Notes: generated by a model from the letters alone, not told the origin. Counted from the first letter of the stretch, positions 8,737-18,956 are shown. The stretch: DNA of 64,000 bases from G963664115 sp965263045 (GCA_965263045.1 CBDHGK010000041.1:3534001-3598000); one strand, 5' to 3'. Numbers and translations: made by a program.

Positions 8737-10749
8737 ATGACATCCCAATCCAGGTGGCGAAATATCGGTCTCGACGCCGTCTCGGCAGTTACGCTGACCG
8801 TGATAGCAATGACCGTCTATGCCGGTATGTTTATTCGTGTTCCCGTCCTTACAGAGGTCCGCGATTTTCTCTTTCGGTACGGCTGGGGGGCCAGCTTCTG
8901 GCAAATCTGGACGCCATCAGGCGATGACTATCGACCCCTAAGCTGGTTGTTTTTTGGGTGGCAGCAGCGTCTCTTTCAATTCGATGGGGAAGCTGTAAAC
9001 CTGGTGCAGTTCATTTTGCTCGGGCTAGGGGCATCGTTCGCCTACATTCATGTACGACAACTCCTAGGGAAGCGAACAGCTGCGTTCGGTGCGAGCGTGT
9101 TCTGGCTGTTGTCGTTGCCCACGATTCACGCGGCCTTTTGGCAGGCGACACAACACGACAAGCTGGCTTTCATCTTTACGTTGCTTGCCCTCAGCGTGAC
9201 GTTCTATGCGATCCGCATGGATCGCCTGAGCCTCCTGCCGGCGTTCTCCGCAGTAATCCTCGCACTCGTTATGGCTGCCGTGGCCACTAAACCCATCGCG
9301 TTTATGATTCCATGTGCCCTCGTGGCTCAAGTCATTTTATTCACCCCAAGAAAGACACGCTCGGGCTATCTCCGTGCCGGAGGTCTCATCCTGATCCCCA
9401 CAGGATACGCATTGGTCTATGCCCTCCGATATATGTCTCTGGTCGATGCGGAATGGCGAGCTCATACGATTCAGGGCGACGTAGCTGCAAACGCACTTGT
9501 TTACATTCGGAACGTGACTAACATCGACTTCGATGGCAACGTCTGGCTTGCAGTTATGCTATTTGCACCCGTCGCTGCCGGCTGGACTTTTGCATTCTGG
9601 CATTGGACGAAGAGTGCACTGGCGCCGGCGCGTTTTCCTGTAGAGCTGTCTTCCGAATCCCACATCCGAAACGAGGACGCACTCCTATACTTCTGTGCGA
9701 TCTTTCTGGGCAGTATCGTCATTCTGGCGCGGGCCCGGGATCCGGTGTCATTCTATCTGTTGCTACCCATGTTCGCGTTTACTGCCAGTATCGCTACGCT
9801 GGCAGTGTCTGTGCTGGCCAGCAAGGTTGTCTGGATTTACCGCGGCGGGGCCGTTCTGGTGGCGGGGCTTGCACTTGGCCTTCTCATTACGTGCTATACG
9901 AACGTGACAGGTCAGAGCCGACTGGGTCAATGGACCCGGAGCGCGCGAAACTTGGCGGCTGGCTACGACCTGCTACGGATCAACGTTAATCCCCAGAGTG
10001 TTGAATCCATGACTTTTTACTTTCCGAGTGAACCATTCGGATACTTCTACTTTTTCAGTGACGGTGTACACGAAAACATCGACCCGGCTATCCCATCTTT
10101 TATTTTTCGAAAGGAGTTGATCATACCTGTAGAGAACATTTTTGGAGAAATACCCTCTGCCGCCACTTCTGGTGAATTGGTGTCGCTGTGGTCCGATGAC
10201 CTTCAGCTCCTCGACGCCAGCCTTTCCGGGGCGACTATATATGACAATCCGGTCGGTTCCGACTGGCCCCCTGCCTACGTCCTTGGGGAGACACTTTCAT
10301 TCCAGAAAGGCGAAAAAGGCGGCGGGTTCCAGGCAATGGGCTGGTCTTGGGAAGAAGACTACGGTCGGTGGAGTGACGGGGATGTGGCTACTCTTGTCAT
10401 GAGGTTTGACCGTTCCCGGAATACGTCTCTGGATCTGGTCGTGTCTGGACAGTCCTTTGTGGGCGAGAATCACGTCAGGCAGGATGTTGAAGTATTGGCC
10501 AACGGGGAGCTTATCGGCCACTGGGTGTTCGAACATGAAACCCCTCCGGTGGAGTTTCAAGCCTCGATTCCCGCTCCAATCGCCGCTCTCGGATACGTGA
10601 ACCTGAGTTTTCGGCTCCTCAATCCGCGCTCACCCGCCAGCCTTGGCCTTTCCGAGGACTCGCGCAAACTCGGTATCTTACTGCACGAACTCCAGGTTTC
10701 TGCGCCACAAGCCACCGGTGAAGACGGGGATTCCGTCACGTTGCCGTAA
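8737..10749 (+). CDS. GT-C-like polytopic membrane protein with C-terminal beta domain
   Basis: About 670 residues. The N-terminal ~400 residues contain roughly ten hydrophobic segments separated by short loops, as in GT-C glycosyltransferases or mannosyltransferase-like proteins that use lipid-linked sugars. The short acidic sequence SGDDYRPLSWLFFGWQ after the first segment resembles the catalytic loop region of such enzymes. The C-terminal ~230 residues are soluble and predicted beta-rich (GWSWEEDYGRWSDGD, then repeated strand-like stretches), similar in style to the DUF7024-type domain seen on some membrane mannosyltransferases. ATG 8737 is taken as start; a TTG at 8725 is in frame and neither has a strong ribosome binding site. 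Substrate unknown. Confidence 0.7.
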   Translation: MTSQSRWRNIGLDAVSAVTLTVIAMTVYAGMFIRVPVLTEVRDFLFRYGWGASFWQIWTPSGDDYRPLSWLFFGWQQRLFQFDGEAVNLVQFILLGLGASFAYIHVRQLLGKRTAAFGASVFWLLSLPTIHAAFWQATQHDKLAFIFTLLALSVTFYAIRMDRLSLLPAFSAVILALVMAAVATKPIAFMIPCALVAQVILFTPRKTRSGYLRAGGLILIPTGYALVYALRYMSLVDAEWRAHTIQGDVAANALVYIRNVTNIDFDGNVWLAVMLFAPVAAGWTFAFWHWTKSALAPARFPVELSSESHIRNEDALLYFCAIFLGSIVILARARDPVSFYLLLPMFAFTASIATLAVSVLASKVVWIYRGGAVLVAGLALGLLITCYTNVTGQSRLGQWTRSARNLAAGYDLLRINVNPQSVESMTFYFPSEPFGYFYFFSDGVHENIDPAIPSFIFRKELIIPVENIFGEIPSAATSGELVSLWSDDLQLLDASLSGATIYDNPVGSDWPPAYVLGETLSFQKGEKGGGFQAMGWSWEEDYGRWSDGDVATLVMRFDRSRNTSLDLVVSGQSFVGENHVRQDVEVLANGELIGHWVFEHETPPVEFQASIPAPIAALGYVNLSFRLLNPRSPASLGLSEDSRKLGILLHELQVSAPQATGEDGDSVTLP

Positions 10750-10785
10750 GTGTCGTCTTATTAGTGTAACTCGATTCCATTGCAA

Positions 10786-11541
10786 TCAATTCGTGCGATC
10801 AGTGGCCGTCTGATCCGCAACCGCCTGTGCGGCCTTGCTGGCCGCGTCCGGGTCTCCCAGATAGAAACTCCGTATCGGCTTCAGATTGTCCTCGAGTTCA
10901 TACACCAGCGGGATGCCCGTGGGTATGTTGAGGCCGACGATTTCTTGTTCCGATACGTTGTCGAGATACTTCACCAGGGCCCGCAGGCTGTTGCCGTGAG
11001 AGGCGATCAGGATTCGTTTCCCGGCGTCGAGCTCTGGAACGATTCTTTCATGCCAGTATGGCAAGACACGATCAACGGTCAGCTTCAGGCTCTCGGCCAG
11101 AGGAACCTCTGCGGGCTGCAAGCTCCGATACCGGACATCACGTTCGGGATTGCGTTCGTCATCGGGATCGAGCGGGGGAGGCGGAATGTCGTAACTGCGT
11201 CGCCATATCTGGACCTGTTCGGATCCGTATTTATCGACCGTTTCCATTTTATTGGCGCCCTGAAGCTTGCCGTAGTGCCGCTCGTTCAAGCGCCAGGAGC
11301 GTTCCACCGGAATCCACATGCGGTTCATTTCTTCGAGTGCCAGCCACAGCGTCTTGATCGCGCGCCTCAACACGGAGGTGAATGCAATGTCGATGGGATA
11401 TCCGGATTCCTTGATGAGTCGCCCGGCCATCCGGGCCTCTTCGGCCCCTTTCTGAGTCAAGGGGACGTCGGTCCACCCGGTAAAAAGATTGGCCTCGTTC
11501 CAGGTGCTCTGGCCGTGGCGTAAGAGAATTAAAGTGCGCAT
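10786..11541 (-). CDS. gpmA: 2,3-bisphosphoglycerate-dependent phosphoglycerate mutase
   Basis: 251 residues, the normal length. It interconverts 3- and 2-phosphoglycerate in glycolysis and gluconeogenesis in the cytoplasm. The phospho-accepting histidine is in LLRHGQSTWN near the N-terminus; the substrate loop has LFTGWTDVPLT; the catalytic Glu is in RSWRLNERHYGKLQG; and the second histidine is in ASHGNSLRALVKYL. It converges with the membrane protein on its 3' side and stands alone as a transcription unit. The last ~15 residues are an alanine-rich tail beyond the core. No anomalies. Confidence 0.97.
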   Translation of the reverse strand: MRTLILLRHGQSTWNEANLFTGWTDVPLTQKGAEEARMAGRLIKESGYPIDIAFTSVLRRAIKTLWLALEEMNRMWIPVERSWRLNERHYGKLQGANKMETVDKYGSEQVQIWRRSYDIPPPPLDPDDERNPERDVRYRSLQPAEVPLAESLKLTVDRVLPYWHERIVPELDAGKRILIASHGNSLRALVKYLDNVSEQEIVGLNIPTGIPLVYELEDNLKPIRSFYLGDPDAASKAAQAVADQTATDRTN

Positions 11542-12060
11542 AGTTGCCCAGAACTACAGCTAAGGGACGACTCATTAAAGAAGGTTAACCGGTGTGTTAC
11601 GCCTGACCTGGTCGATCGGACCCCCAGACCGCCCGGTCTTGCTTCAATCTGAAAGTGTAGCATTCTTCACTCGGAGGATCCCGGACCAGTCCTGACCGGC
11701 TTTCCCTGTAAGACTAATATTATGAAAGCGTTCCGGTTCATCCATGCGGCCGATCTGCATCTGGATAGCCCGTTTCGTGGTTTGGCCCGAACGTCTCCGC
11801 GTCTCCGCGATTTGTTGCATTCGGCGACGTTCCAGGCTCTGGATCGCATCGTGGATCATGCGATCGGGACAGAGTCGGATTTCGTTCTTCTGGCCGGCGA
11901 CCTCTACGACTCTCCGGATCGTAGCTTGCGTGCGCTCGTCGAATTTCGCCGGCAGATGGAACGCCTGGCCGAACACGATATTGGTGCCTACGTAGTGCAT
12001 GGGAACCACGACCCGCTGAATGGTTGGGGTAGTGATTTCAGAATGCCGCCGAACGTCTTC

Positions 12061-13501
12061 GAATGTGTGCCAATCTTAGTTGGAAATTGAAACGGCTCCA
12101 AACCCCATGGTTTGATGGTATTGGAAGAAACAACATCAAGCCTGTAAGAGAAAGGAGCCGAGATGAGGAGTCTGTTACGTTCGGTAAAGAAACGCAAGAA
12201 GTCGCGTGTGCTGGGTGAGGTCGAGGTCCTGAGCCGGGAGGAATACTCGGGACTGGAATTGGACTCGAAGGTGGAGATGATTCGGGCGTTGATCCCACTG
12301 GGGTTGATGCACGTGGAGGAGTTGCTCGACGAGGAAGTGAAGTCGTTGGCGGGTGAGCGATACGCACGAAAGGAGGCGGCGTTGCGGGGCCGGCGACACG
12401 GGAGCAATCCGGGGACCGTGGGGCTGGGTGGCCAGCGGGTGCCGGTTCGGGTGCCTCGAGTGCGCAGCGTGGCGGGCGGGGAGATTCCGCTTCGGACCTA
12501 CGAGGAACTCAGTCCGGGTGGCGCGGTGAACGAGCTACTGCTCAGACGTGTGCTGTATGGGATCTCCTGCCGGAACTATGAATCGGCCGCTGAAGCGATT
12601 CCGGGAGCGATCGGACTGTCGAGTTCGACGGTGTCTCGAGGATTCGTCCAGGCGAGTGCCGCGAAACTTCGGGAGATGCAGGAGCGGGATCTGAGTGGCG
12701 AGGACGTCGTGGCGATCTTCCTGGACGGGAAGGCGTTTGCCGACGCCCTGATGGTAGTGGCCCTGGGCGTCACGCTTTCGGGCGACAAACGCTTCTTGGG
12801 CTTCGTGGAGACCGACACGGAGAACGAGCAAGTGCTGACTCCGTTTCTCCGTTCGTTGATGGAGCGGGGCCTGGACATCTCTGAAGGCGTGCTGGTGATT
12901 GTCGACGGCGGCAAAGGTCTGCGGGCGGCGGTCAAGAAGGCATTCAGGAATCGAGCCCTGGTCCAACGCTGCCAATGGCACAAACGCGAGAACGTCGTGA
13001 GATACCTATCGAAGACCGAGCAAGCCGTGTGGCGACGCCGGCTGCAGCGGGCCTACGAGCGCCCGGAGTACGACGAAGCTCGGGCGGCGCTCGGAGAGCT
13101 CCATGGAGAGCTCGAGGAGCGAAACCAATCGGGGGCTGCGAGCCTTGAGGAAGGCCTGGAAGAGACCCTCACGTTGCATCGGCTCGGCGTGTACGGGGTC
13201 TTGGGCCGTTCGTTCAAGACGACGAATTGCCTGGAATCGGTCAATGCCCTTGTCGAGGAAAGGTGTGCGAAGGTCGATCATTGGAAGAACTCGAGTCAGC
13301 GGCAACGCTGGTTGGCGACGGCGCTCATCGACATCGAACCGCGCCTGAGGAAGGTGATCGGCTACCGTCATCTTCCAAAGCTCCGCGAAGCCCTCCAGCG
13401 AGAGCTGAAAATTGAGGCGAAGACGTCGACGAGATCGAAGAAGAAGGTTGCATGACCCATCGTGAGCCGTGGAGAGTTTCAACTAAGAATGGGCTTGACT
13501 C
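12061..13501 (+). mobile_element. IS256-family insertion sequence, copy 2
   Basis: 1441 bp, with the same terminal sequences as copy 1. It is flanked by an 8-bp direct repeat ACGTCTTC (12053-12060 and 13502-13509). Removing the element and one repeat joins AAC-GTC-TTC to GTC-TTT-GAT in frame inside the YhaO-like gene. It is oriented the same way as its host gene. Confidence 0.96.
12163..13455 (+). CDS. IS256-family transposase, copy 2
   Basis: 430 residues, identical in protein sequence to the transposases at 2448 and 50327. The same DDE motifs are present (FLDGKAF, IVDGGKGL, LESVNALVEE). Start ATG with AGAAAGGAG upstream. The identity of three copies means they spread recently or are kept uniform by gene conversion. 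Confidence 0.96.
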   Translation: MRSLLRSVKKRKKSRVLGEVEVLSREEYSGLELDSKVEMIRALIPLGLMHVEELLDEEVKSLAGERYARKEAALRGRRHGSNPGTVGLGGQRVPVRVPRVRSVAGGEIPLRTYEELSPGGAVNELLLRRVLYGISCRNYESAAEAIPGAIGLSSSTVSRGFVQASAAKLREMQERDLSGEDVVAIFLDGKAFADALMVVALGVTLSGDKRFLGFVETDTENEQVLTPFLRSLMERGLDISEGVLVIVDGGKGLRAAVKKAFRNRALVQRCQWHKRENVVRYLSKTEQAVWRRRLQRAYERPEYDEARAALGELHGELEERNQSGAASLEEGLEETLTLHRLGVYGVLGRSFKTTNCLESVNALVEERCAKVDHWKNSSQRQRWLATALIDIEPRLRKVIGYRHLPKLREALQRELKIEAKTSTRSKKKVA

Positions 13502-15590
13502 ACGTCTTCGTCTTTGATGGAGAAGTCCGCGAGCAACCGGTCATTCGGCAGGGCCGTGAGATCGCACGGGTCTCAAGCGTCTGCTACACAGAGGAACGGG
13601 TCACCCGCAACCTGACGCAGTCGTTCAAACCGAATTCTGACGGAGTGTATTCCATTGCGATGCTTCATGCGAACATTGGACGCCAGTCCGGGCACGCCGA
13701 ATATGCGCTGGCCGCACTGAGCGACCTCGCCGAATCCGGCTTCGACTACTGGGCCCTCGGCCATGTCCATACGCGTGCCATTCTGTCTTCCTCACCGGCG
13801 ATCGTTGCACTGAAGGAACCGGAATCTGTTCGGGATGAACTGGAAGCGACTGAATGTGAATCCGAAGACTACTTTGCCGCGCTGCAACAGCGGGTTGACC
13901 TGGACGCTGAAATCCACGATTTGGAGCAGAGTTCCGGGCCGCTCAAGAAACGACTCGCCCGGTACTTGAAGCTGCGGGAAGCTCAGCCCCACCAGAAGAG
14001 ACGGGCTGAGATCGAGGCTCAGGTTGGACAACTCGACCCAATTGACAGCTTTCCCGGCGGCGGTGTGGAACGGTTGAATCTGTTGGTCCATCAGGGTCGA
14101 GAGCTCGAGGAGGAATCCGAGCGTCAACGCATCGAAATGGGGAGGATACGTTTGGAGCGCCACGAATTGGCCTCGCACTATACCCCTCAGGAGTTAATCC
14201 GCCGCAGCCGCTCGGTGGATTCGTTTCGCAACCTGATACCGCGTCGAGACGTGGCGGAAGAAAGGATCGCCGATGGCGTGGCAAGCCGGGATCGCTTTCA
14301 AAACGAGCTGGCTCAGATCCGCTCGCGACGCAACAAGACCCTCCCTCCCTCACCCCTGGCGATCGGAATGTTCATGGCGGTCATTGCGGCAGGGGGAGTG
14401 GGTCTGTTTGTGACTGAACAGGGCCCTGGCGGCGGTCTTTTCGTTGTTGTGCTCGCGCTGGTGGGCGCCTGGTACTACTGGAGAGGGCGGAAGACGGCGG
14501 CCATAGACCGGGAAATTGGCGTGTCGGGGGAACATCTGAAGTGTGCAGAAGCAGACCTGGCACGGCTGGAGGGTGATCTTCAAGGTTTGATTCTCTCGAT
14601 TAGGGAGTTGACTGGTCGCAGCGATTCGTTCTACACGGTTTTGGAAAAAGAGAACCTGAAAATTCAGGAATTGACGGATATGGCCGACCGGATCCGGTCG
14701 ATAGACGTTACCTTGATGAACGAAGAGCGCCGGAGGGACCGGATTCGTCAGAGAGTTGAAAAAAACCGGCACGACATTCATTCGCTGTTGAGACAAGCGG
14801 AGAGTCATTCGGAAAGTGAGTTCTTACAGAGAGCTGCGGTGTTTCGCCAGCGAAGAAAGCTTCTTGACGAGTTGGCGCGGACCCCGGTGATCGAGCCGGA
14901 GGTCGACACCGAATCGCGGCATATCGTGGCGTACGAACAGGAAGCCTATCAGAAAACCTTCAACGAGTTTGAGGATCTCGAACAACGCCTTCGTCAGGCT
15001 CGAACCGAAGCCGGGAGGCTCGAAGAAAGGATCGCCGCTCTTGGTCGAAACGAAGACCGTGCACGCGCCCGAGTGCGCCAGGAATCGATCCTGGCCGGGA
15101 TTGATGAGGCTTCCGAGGAGTGGGCCGTGTTGACGCTTTGCCGGACGCTGTTGGACGAAACCCGGCGCATATACGAAACCCAACGGCAACCCGAGATGCT
15201 AGGCCACGCTTCCAGGTTCTTCCGGCTCATGTCCGAAGGCCGATGGAGCCGGGCGGTTGCCGGGCTGGAGGGCAACGAGATTTTCGTGGAGTCCAATGAG
15301 GGGACTCGGGTATTGCCGGCTAACCTGAGCCGCGGGACCGCGGAACAACTGTACCTCGCGATGCGATTGGCTCTCGTCCTGGAGTATTCCCAACACGTAG
15401 TCCCGCTTCCCGTGGTATTTGACGACATCTTCGTTAACTTTGACCCGGATCGGACGCGGCGCTCCGTCGAAGCGGTCCGAGAGCTATCCGAAACCCATCA
15501 GATTCTGCTTTTTACTTGCCATCCCCATCTCGTGAAACTGGTCGAGGAAATTGTGCCCGACGCGAAGGTCTATCCACTACAATAGGCTCC

Positions 15591-15947
15591 GTGGATGAGC
15601 TGAAGAATTCCTCCGACACGCTCGAGGGCGACACGTTCAAGGACACGCGTCACTGGATCAGGTTTTCCAGCGAGAAAATGCAGAAGGTGCCCCTTTTCGG
15701 ATCCGAGAAGTACTTCTGCGACTTGTACTGCCTGCAACCGGGGCAGGAACAGCGAGTTCACAGCCACTCCGAATCTGACAAAATCTACTATGTGATCGAA
15801 GGGCGGGGGATGCTCCACATCGCGGGGAAAGAACGCGAGTGTACGGCTGGGGATGCCATCATTGCGCGAGGGGGGGAAGACCACGGCGTGAAAAATGAGA
15901 GTGAAAATAACCTCGTATTGCTTGTGTTCATGACTCCACGGCCCTAG
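15591..15947 (+). CDS. Small cupin-domain protein
   Basis: About 118 residues from GTG 15591, six bases after the stop of the YhaO/YhaN gene. It forms a single cupin barrel: QRVHSHSESDKIYYVIEG (metal-binding motif 1, HxH with a following Glu) and AGDAIIARGGEDHGVKN (motif 2 with His). Cupins of this size bind a metal and often a small carbonyl ligand; neither function nor substrate can be assigned. The ends suit a complete protein. The close spacing suggests co-transcription with the upstream nuclease gene, so the IS insertion may be polar on it. Confidence 0.8.
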   Translation: MDELKNSSDTLEGDTFKDTRHWIRFSSEKMQKVPLFGSEKYFCDLYCLQPGQEQRVHSHSESDKIYYVIEGRGMLHIAGKERECTAGDAIIARGGEDHGVKNESENNLVLLVFMTPRP

Positions 15948-16024
15948 CATATGTTTTCCGATCGTCTTCCGAATAAGATGCAGCCGGGCACCGGGTCATC
16001 AGAATCCGGCGGGGAGGTTTGAAC

Positions 16025-17074
16025 ATGGGACGAAACGCACAATTGATTCGCCAGTGGGCGATACTCAAACAGATCGAAAGCACCCGCTGGAGCACTATTC
16101 CTGACCTGGCTTCGCGCCACGCGGTTTCGACGAAGACGATTCGGCGGGATCTGGCGGCGTTGATGGAAGCCGGATTTCCCCTATACGACGAACGGTATGA
16201 CGGGAAGGTGTATTGGCGGCTGGCCGAAGAGTACAAAGGCCTGCCGCTGGCGAATCTGTCGCTGTCTGAGCTGGCGGCGCTGTACTTCAGCAGAAATGTC
16301 GTCGGGGCATTGGCCGCCCCTCCCTTTTCCGAAGACATTGATTCGGCATTCAAGAAGATCGAAGGCGCCTTACCAGGAAAGAACATTTCGTTCTTCGACA
16401 GCCTGGACTCAATGATCTCGGTGCGTCCCGATGCGCCAAAGGATCTCGAAGCGCACAAGCACACCGTCCAGACGCTGATGGACTCCATCGGCGAGGATCA
16501 TCGCATCCGGATGGACTATTTCTCGGCGCACAGCCAGCGGCGAAAGACCTACACGGTGGATCCCTATCGATTGATGTATTTTCGCGGTGGTCTGTACCTG
16601 TTCGGCTACGTAGAGGAATACGCTCAGATTCGCACATTCGCCGTCGAAAGGATCGAGCAGCTTGAGAAACTGGCTGACACATTCGACAAACCGTCGGACT
16701 TCTCGGTTGAAACCTATCTGGAATCCTCGTTCGGGCTCGTGAAAGAGGACCCGTTCGACGTCGAGATCCTGTTCAAACCGGACGTCGCTACATACGTCCG
16801 TTCCCGCCTGTGGCATCCATCGCAAGAAGTTCGTGAAGTCGGCGACGGCGAAATCGTAATGCACCTTCATGTGGGAGGTGAATTCGAGTTGGGCGCATGG
16901 ATATTGAGTTTTGGCCCCTCCGCATTTGTACTGTCACCTGACAGGCTGCGTCGGCGTGTCGAATCCGACCTGGTCCGAACCCTCGACAGCTATCGTGTCG
17001 AGGTCACCGTGGCCCCGTCTGCCGCGAAACCCAAGAGAAAACACCGTAAGGCGCCAAGCGGGGCAAAGCGTTAG
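16025..17074 (+). CDS. WYL-domain transcriptional regulator
   Basis: About 349 residues. The N-terminal DeoR-like winged helix (ASRHAVSTKTIRRDLAALM, residues ~25-50) binds DNA. The central part contains the WYL region (RMDYFSAHSQRRKTYTVDPY, then RGGLYLFGYVEEY), and the C-terminal WCX extension ends near DSYRVEVT. These regulators sense nucleic acids or nucleotides and often control DNA-repair or defence genes. ATG 16025 is preferred over an upstream TTG because GGGGAGG lies 6 nt before it. The C-terminal tail is lysine-rich. Its target may be its own promoter or the palindrome at 17083-17117 just downstream. Confidence 0.9.
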   Translation: MGRNAQLIRQWAILKQIESTRWSTIPDLASRHAVSTKTIRRDLAALMEAGFPLYDERYDGKVYWRLAEEYKGLPLANLSLSELAALYFSRNVVGALAAPPFSEDIDSAFKKIEGALPGKNISFFDSLDSMISVRPDAPKDLEAHKHTVQTLMDSIGEDHRIRMDYFSAHSQRRKTYTVDPYRLMYFRGGLYLFGYVEEYAQIRTFAVERIEQLEKLADTFDKPSDFSVETYLESSFGLVKEDPFDVEILFKPDVATYVRSRLWHPSQEVREVGDGEIVMHLHVGGEFELGAWILSFGPSAFVLSPDRLRRRVESDLVRTLDSYRVEVTVAPSAAKPKRKHRKAPSGAKR

Positions 17075-17082
17075 TGGAGGTT

Positions 17083-17117
17083 CACGGTCAGCGTCCTGGA
17101 TTTCGGCACGCTGACCG
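17083..17117. promoter_or_regulatory. Perfect 11-bp inverted repeat between WYL regulator and CBS gene
   Basis: ACGGTCAGCGT at 17083-17093 and its complement ACGCTGACCGT at 17107-17117 are separated by 13 bases. It starts nine bases after the WYL regulator stop and lies about 50 bases before the cystathionine beta-synthase start. There is no T-run, so it is unlikely to be a simple intrinsic terminator. It could be an operator for a dimeric regulator or an mRNA hairpin. Confidence 0.5.
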
Positions 17118-17165
17118 TTGAAGATACCCACTCAACTGGAGAATTGCCCGAGTTCCTGATCCACT

Positions 17166-18557
17166 ATGTGGCATGAAGACATTCTCGCCGTGATTGGCAA
17201 CACGCCACTGGTTCGCCTGAATCACGTGACCCGCGGCATCGCCCCGACCGTTCTGGCAAAGCTCGAATTCATGAATCCGGGAGGCAGCATAAAGGATCGC
17301 ATCGGGATCCAGATGCTCGAGGACGCCGAGCAACAGGGTCAGATCAAGCCAGGCGGCACGATCATCGAAGGGACCTCCGGGAATACTGGCATGGGACTGG
17401 CGCTCGCGGCTGCGGTCAAAGGGTACCAGTGCATTTTTACGATGCCCGACAAGATGAGTCAGGAAAAAATCGATGCGCTCAGGGCACTGGGAGCAGAGGT
17501 CATTGTCACACCGACTCAGGTGGAACACAACGATCCCCGGAGCTACCATTCCGTGGCAAATCGCCTGAATCGGGAAATTCCGAATAGTATCTTCCCAAAC
17601 CAGTACGAGAATCTGTCCAACAGTGAGGCCCACTACCGGACGACGGGACCCGAGATCTGGGAACAAACCGACGGGGGCGTCACCCACTTGATTGTTGGCG
17701 TGGGCACCGGGGGCACCATCAGTGGAACTGCCCGTTACCTTAAACAGAAAAATCCGGACATTCGCATCATCGGAGTGGATCCGGTGGGATCGATCTTTGT
17801 CGAGATGTTTCGCACCGGAAAACGGCCGGAACCCCAACCATATAAAGTGGAAGGCATCGGGCAAGACGAAAAGCCAGGCAACCTGGACTTTGCGCTGATT
17901 GATGAAATGTATTCGGTGTCCGACAAGGAATCCTTCTCAATGACGCGCAAGCTGGCTCGGATGGAGGGCATTTTCGCCGGTGGATCGTCAGGCTCCGCAG
18001 TTCATGTAGCGCTCGAGTGTGCCGGGGGCCTCGACGAACGTGGTCTGGTGGTGGTGATTATCGCGGATTCCGGCACCCGGTATCTGAGCAAGATCTATAA
18101 CGACAACTGGATGCGGGAAAACCAGTATTTCGACCAAGCGCTAAACATCCGGGCGATCGAAGTGGTGGAAAGCAAGAAGCGTCGGGCCGAGGGACTGCTT
18201 TCGATCCCATTGGCTACGTCCATTCAGGAAGCCGTGAGCCTGATGCGGGAACACGCTATATCTCAGATACCGGTGATCGAAAGTGACAGTGTCGTCGGAA
18301 GCATCAGCGAGGCGCGCATCCTCGATATCCTGATTGCGGATCCGGGGGCCCGCAACAAGCCTGTGGCCGAGTATATGGAAACGCCGTTTCCCATCCTTCC
18401 CGAAGATGCATCTATCAATATGGTTGCCGATCACATGACCGAACACACGACAGCCGTTCTTGTCCGCCTGGGAAGGGGTTTCGATATCATTACGAAATCT
18501 GATCTGATTCTTTTCCTGACCCGGATCCAAGGAACAACCGAAGAATCCAGTCGCTAG
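17166..18557 (+). CDS. Cystathionine beta-synthase (PLP domain plus CBS pair)
   Basis: 463 residues. It condenses serine or O-acetylserine with homocysteine or sulfide using pyridoxal phosphate. The PLP lysine is in NPGGSIKDRIG (residue ~40), phosphate binding in GTSGNTGMG and GVGTGGTISG, and substrate contact in AGGSSGSAV. Residues ~335-460 hold two CBS repeats (EAVSLMREHAISQIPVIES and INMVADHMTEHTTAVLVRLG), which bind adenosyl ligands in some homologues. The stop TAG (18555-18557) is also the first TAG of the repeat that begins at 18554. With the cysteine synthase at 19697 it suggests transsulfuration and cysteine metabolism encoded nearby. Confidence 0.93.
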   Translation: MWHEDILAVIGNTPLVRLNHVTRGIAPTVLAKLEFMNPGGSIKDRIGIQMLEDAEQQGQIKPGGTIIEGTSGNTGMGLALAAAVKGYQCIFTMPDKMSQEKIDALRALGAEVIVTPTQVEHNDPRSYHSVANRLNREIPNSIFPNQYENLSNSEAHYRTTGPEIWEQTDGGVTHLIVGVGTGGTISGTARYLKQKNPDIRIIGVDPVGSIFVEMFRTGKRPEPQPYKVEGIGQDEKPGNLDFALIDEMYSVSDKESFSMTRKLARMEGIFAGGSSGSAVHVALECAGGLDERGLVVVIIADSGTRYLSKIYNDNWMRENQYFDQALNIRAIEVVESKKRRAEGLLSIPLATSIQEAVSLMREHAISQIPVIESDSVVGSISEARILDILIADPGARNKPVAEYMETPFPILPEDASINMVADHMTEHTTAVLVRLGRGFDIITKSDLILFLTRIQGTTEESSR

Positions 18558-18892
18558 TGGCCTGTAACAGAGACATCGCCAGTGGCGTTCGGAGCGCAAC
18601 GGGGCCGGCTTCCGGCAGGCAACAGTTTGACGAGACGAGGTCGCGGGGACGAGGGAATGTGCCGACATTCCGAGGAGGACCGACCAGGAGGACGGCCCCG
18701 TTGGGTCCGAACCCTTTTGGGCCGATGGGGGGTGCTGTCGATAACTTTGTCCGGCATTACTAAGCCGGGTCTTGATGAAGCGGAGGCGCCTGCGGCCTCG
18801 GTATCAAACCTCGGTGGCCCTCCTCGCTTCGCGATCTCGCCTGGCAAGATCCATCGGCGCCGCTGGTGATGTCTCTGTTACAGGCCACCAGG
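18554..18892. repeat. MITE-like element A1 (CTAG-flanked)
   Basis: Starts CTAGTGGCCTGTAACAGAGA and ends with the inverse, GTCTCTGTTACAGGCCACC, although the last bases are mutated (CCAGG instead of CTAG). Inner segments match A2 and A3. It also contains a block (near 18790-18830) shared with the element at 23357-23730. It has no coding capacity and is a non-autonomous repeat. Confidence 0.85.
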
Positions 18893-18956
18893 TGTATGCA
18901 CAGGCTCGGGCTCGGCCCTGGATTGAGTCTCACCGTGCTATATTTGATCGCAGGAT

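Larger units (their letters stand above)
11722..15585 (+). pseudogene. YhaO(SbcD-like)-YhaN fused gene, interrupted by IS256 copy 2
   Basis: Codons 1-113 (11722-12060) form the start of an SbcD/YhaO-type metallophosphoesterase: AADLHLDSPF, LLAGDLYDS, VHGNHDPL. After the IS the frame continues (13510 on) with MLHANIG and ALGHVHTR, the last metal-binding motifs. At about 13806 the protein switches abruptly from nuclease sequence to a long coiled coil typical of the partner ATPase YhaN, including two hydrophobic segments (around 14350-14490), and ends with a Walker B-like PLPVVFDDIFVNFDPDR and TCHPHL. The YhaO capping domain and the YhaN head with its Walker A motif are missing, so an in-frame deletion appears to have joined two adjacent genes. 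Without the IS the fused frame is 804 codons. A GTG at 13462 in the IS end could restart translation of the 3' part. Confidence 0.82.

Noticed and set aside
18582..18869. ORFs inside MITE A1
   Set aside because: They follow the inverted-repeat structure, are arginine/proline-rich and are not conserved between A1, A2 and A3.
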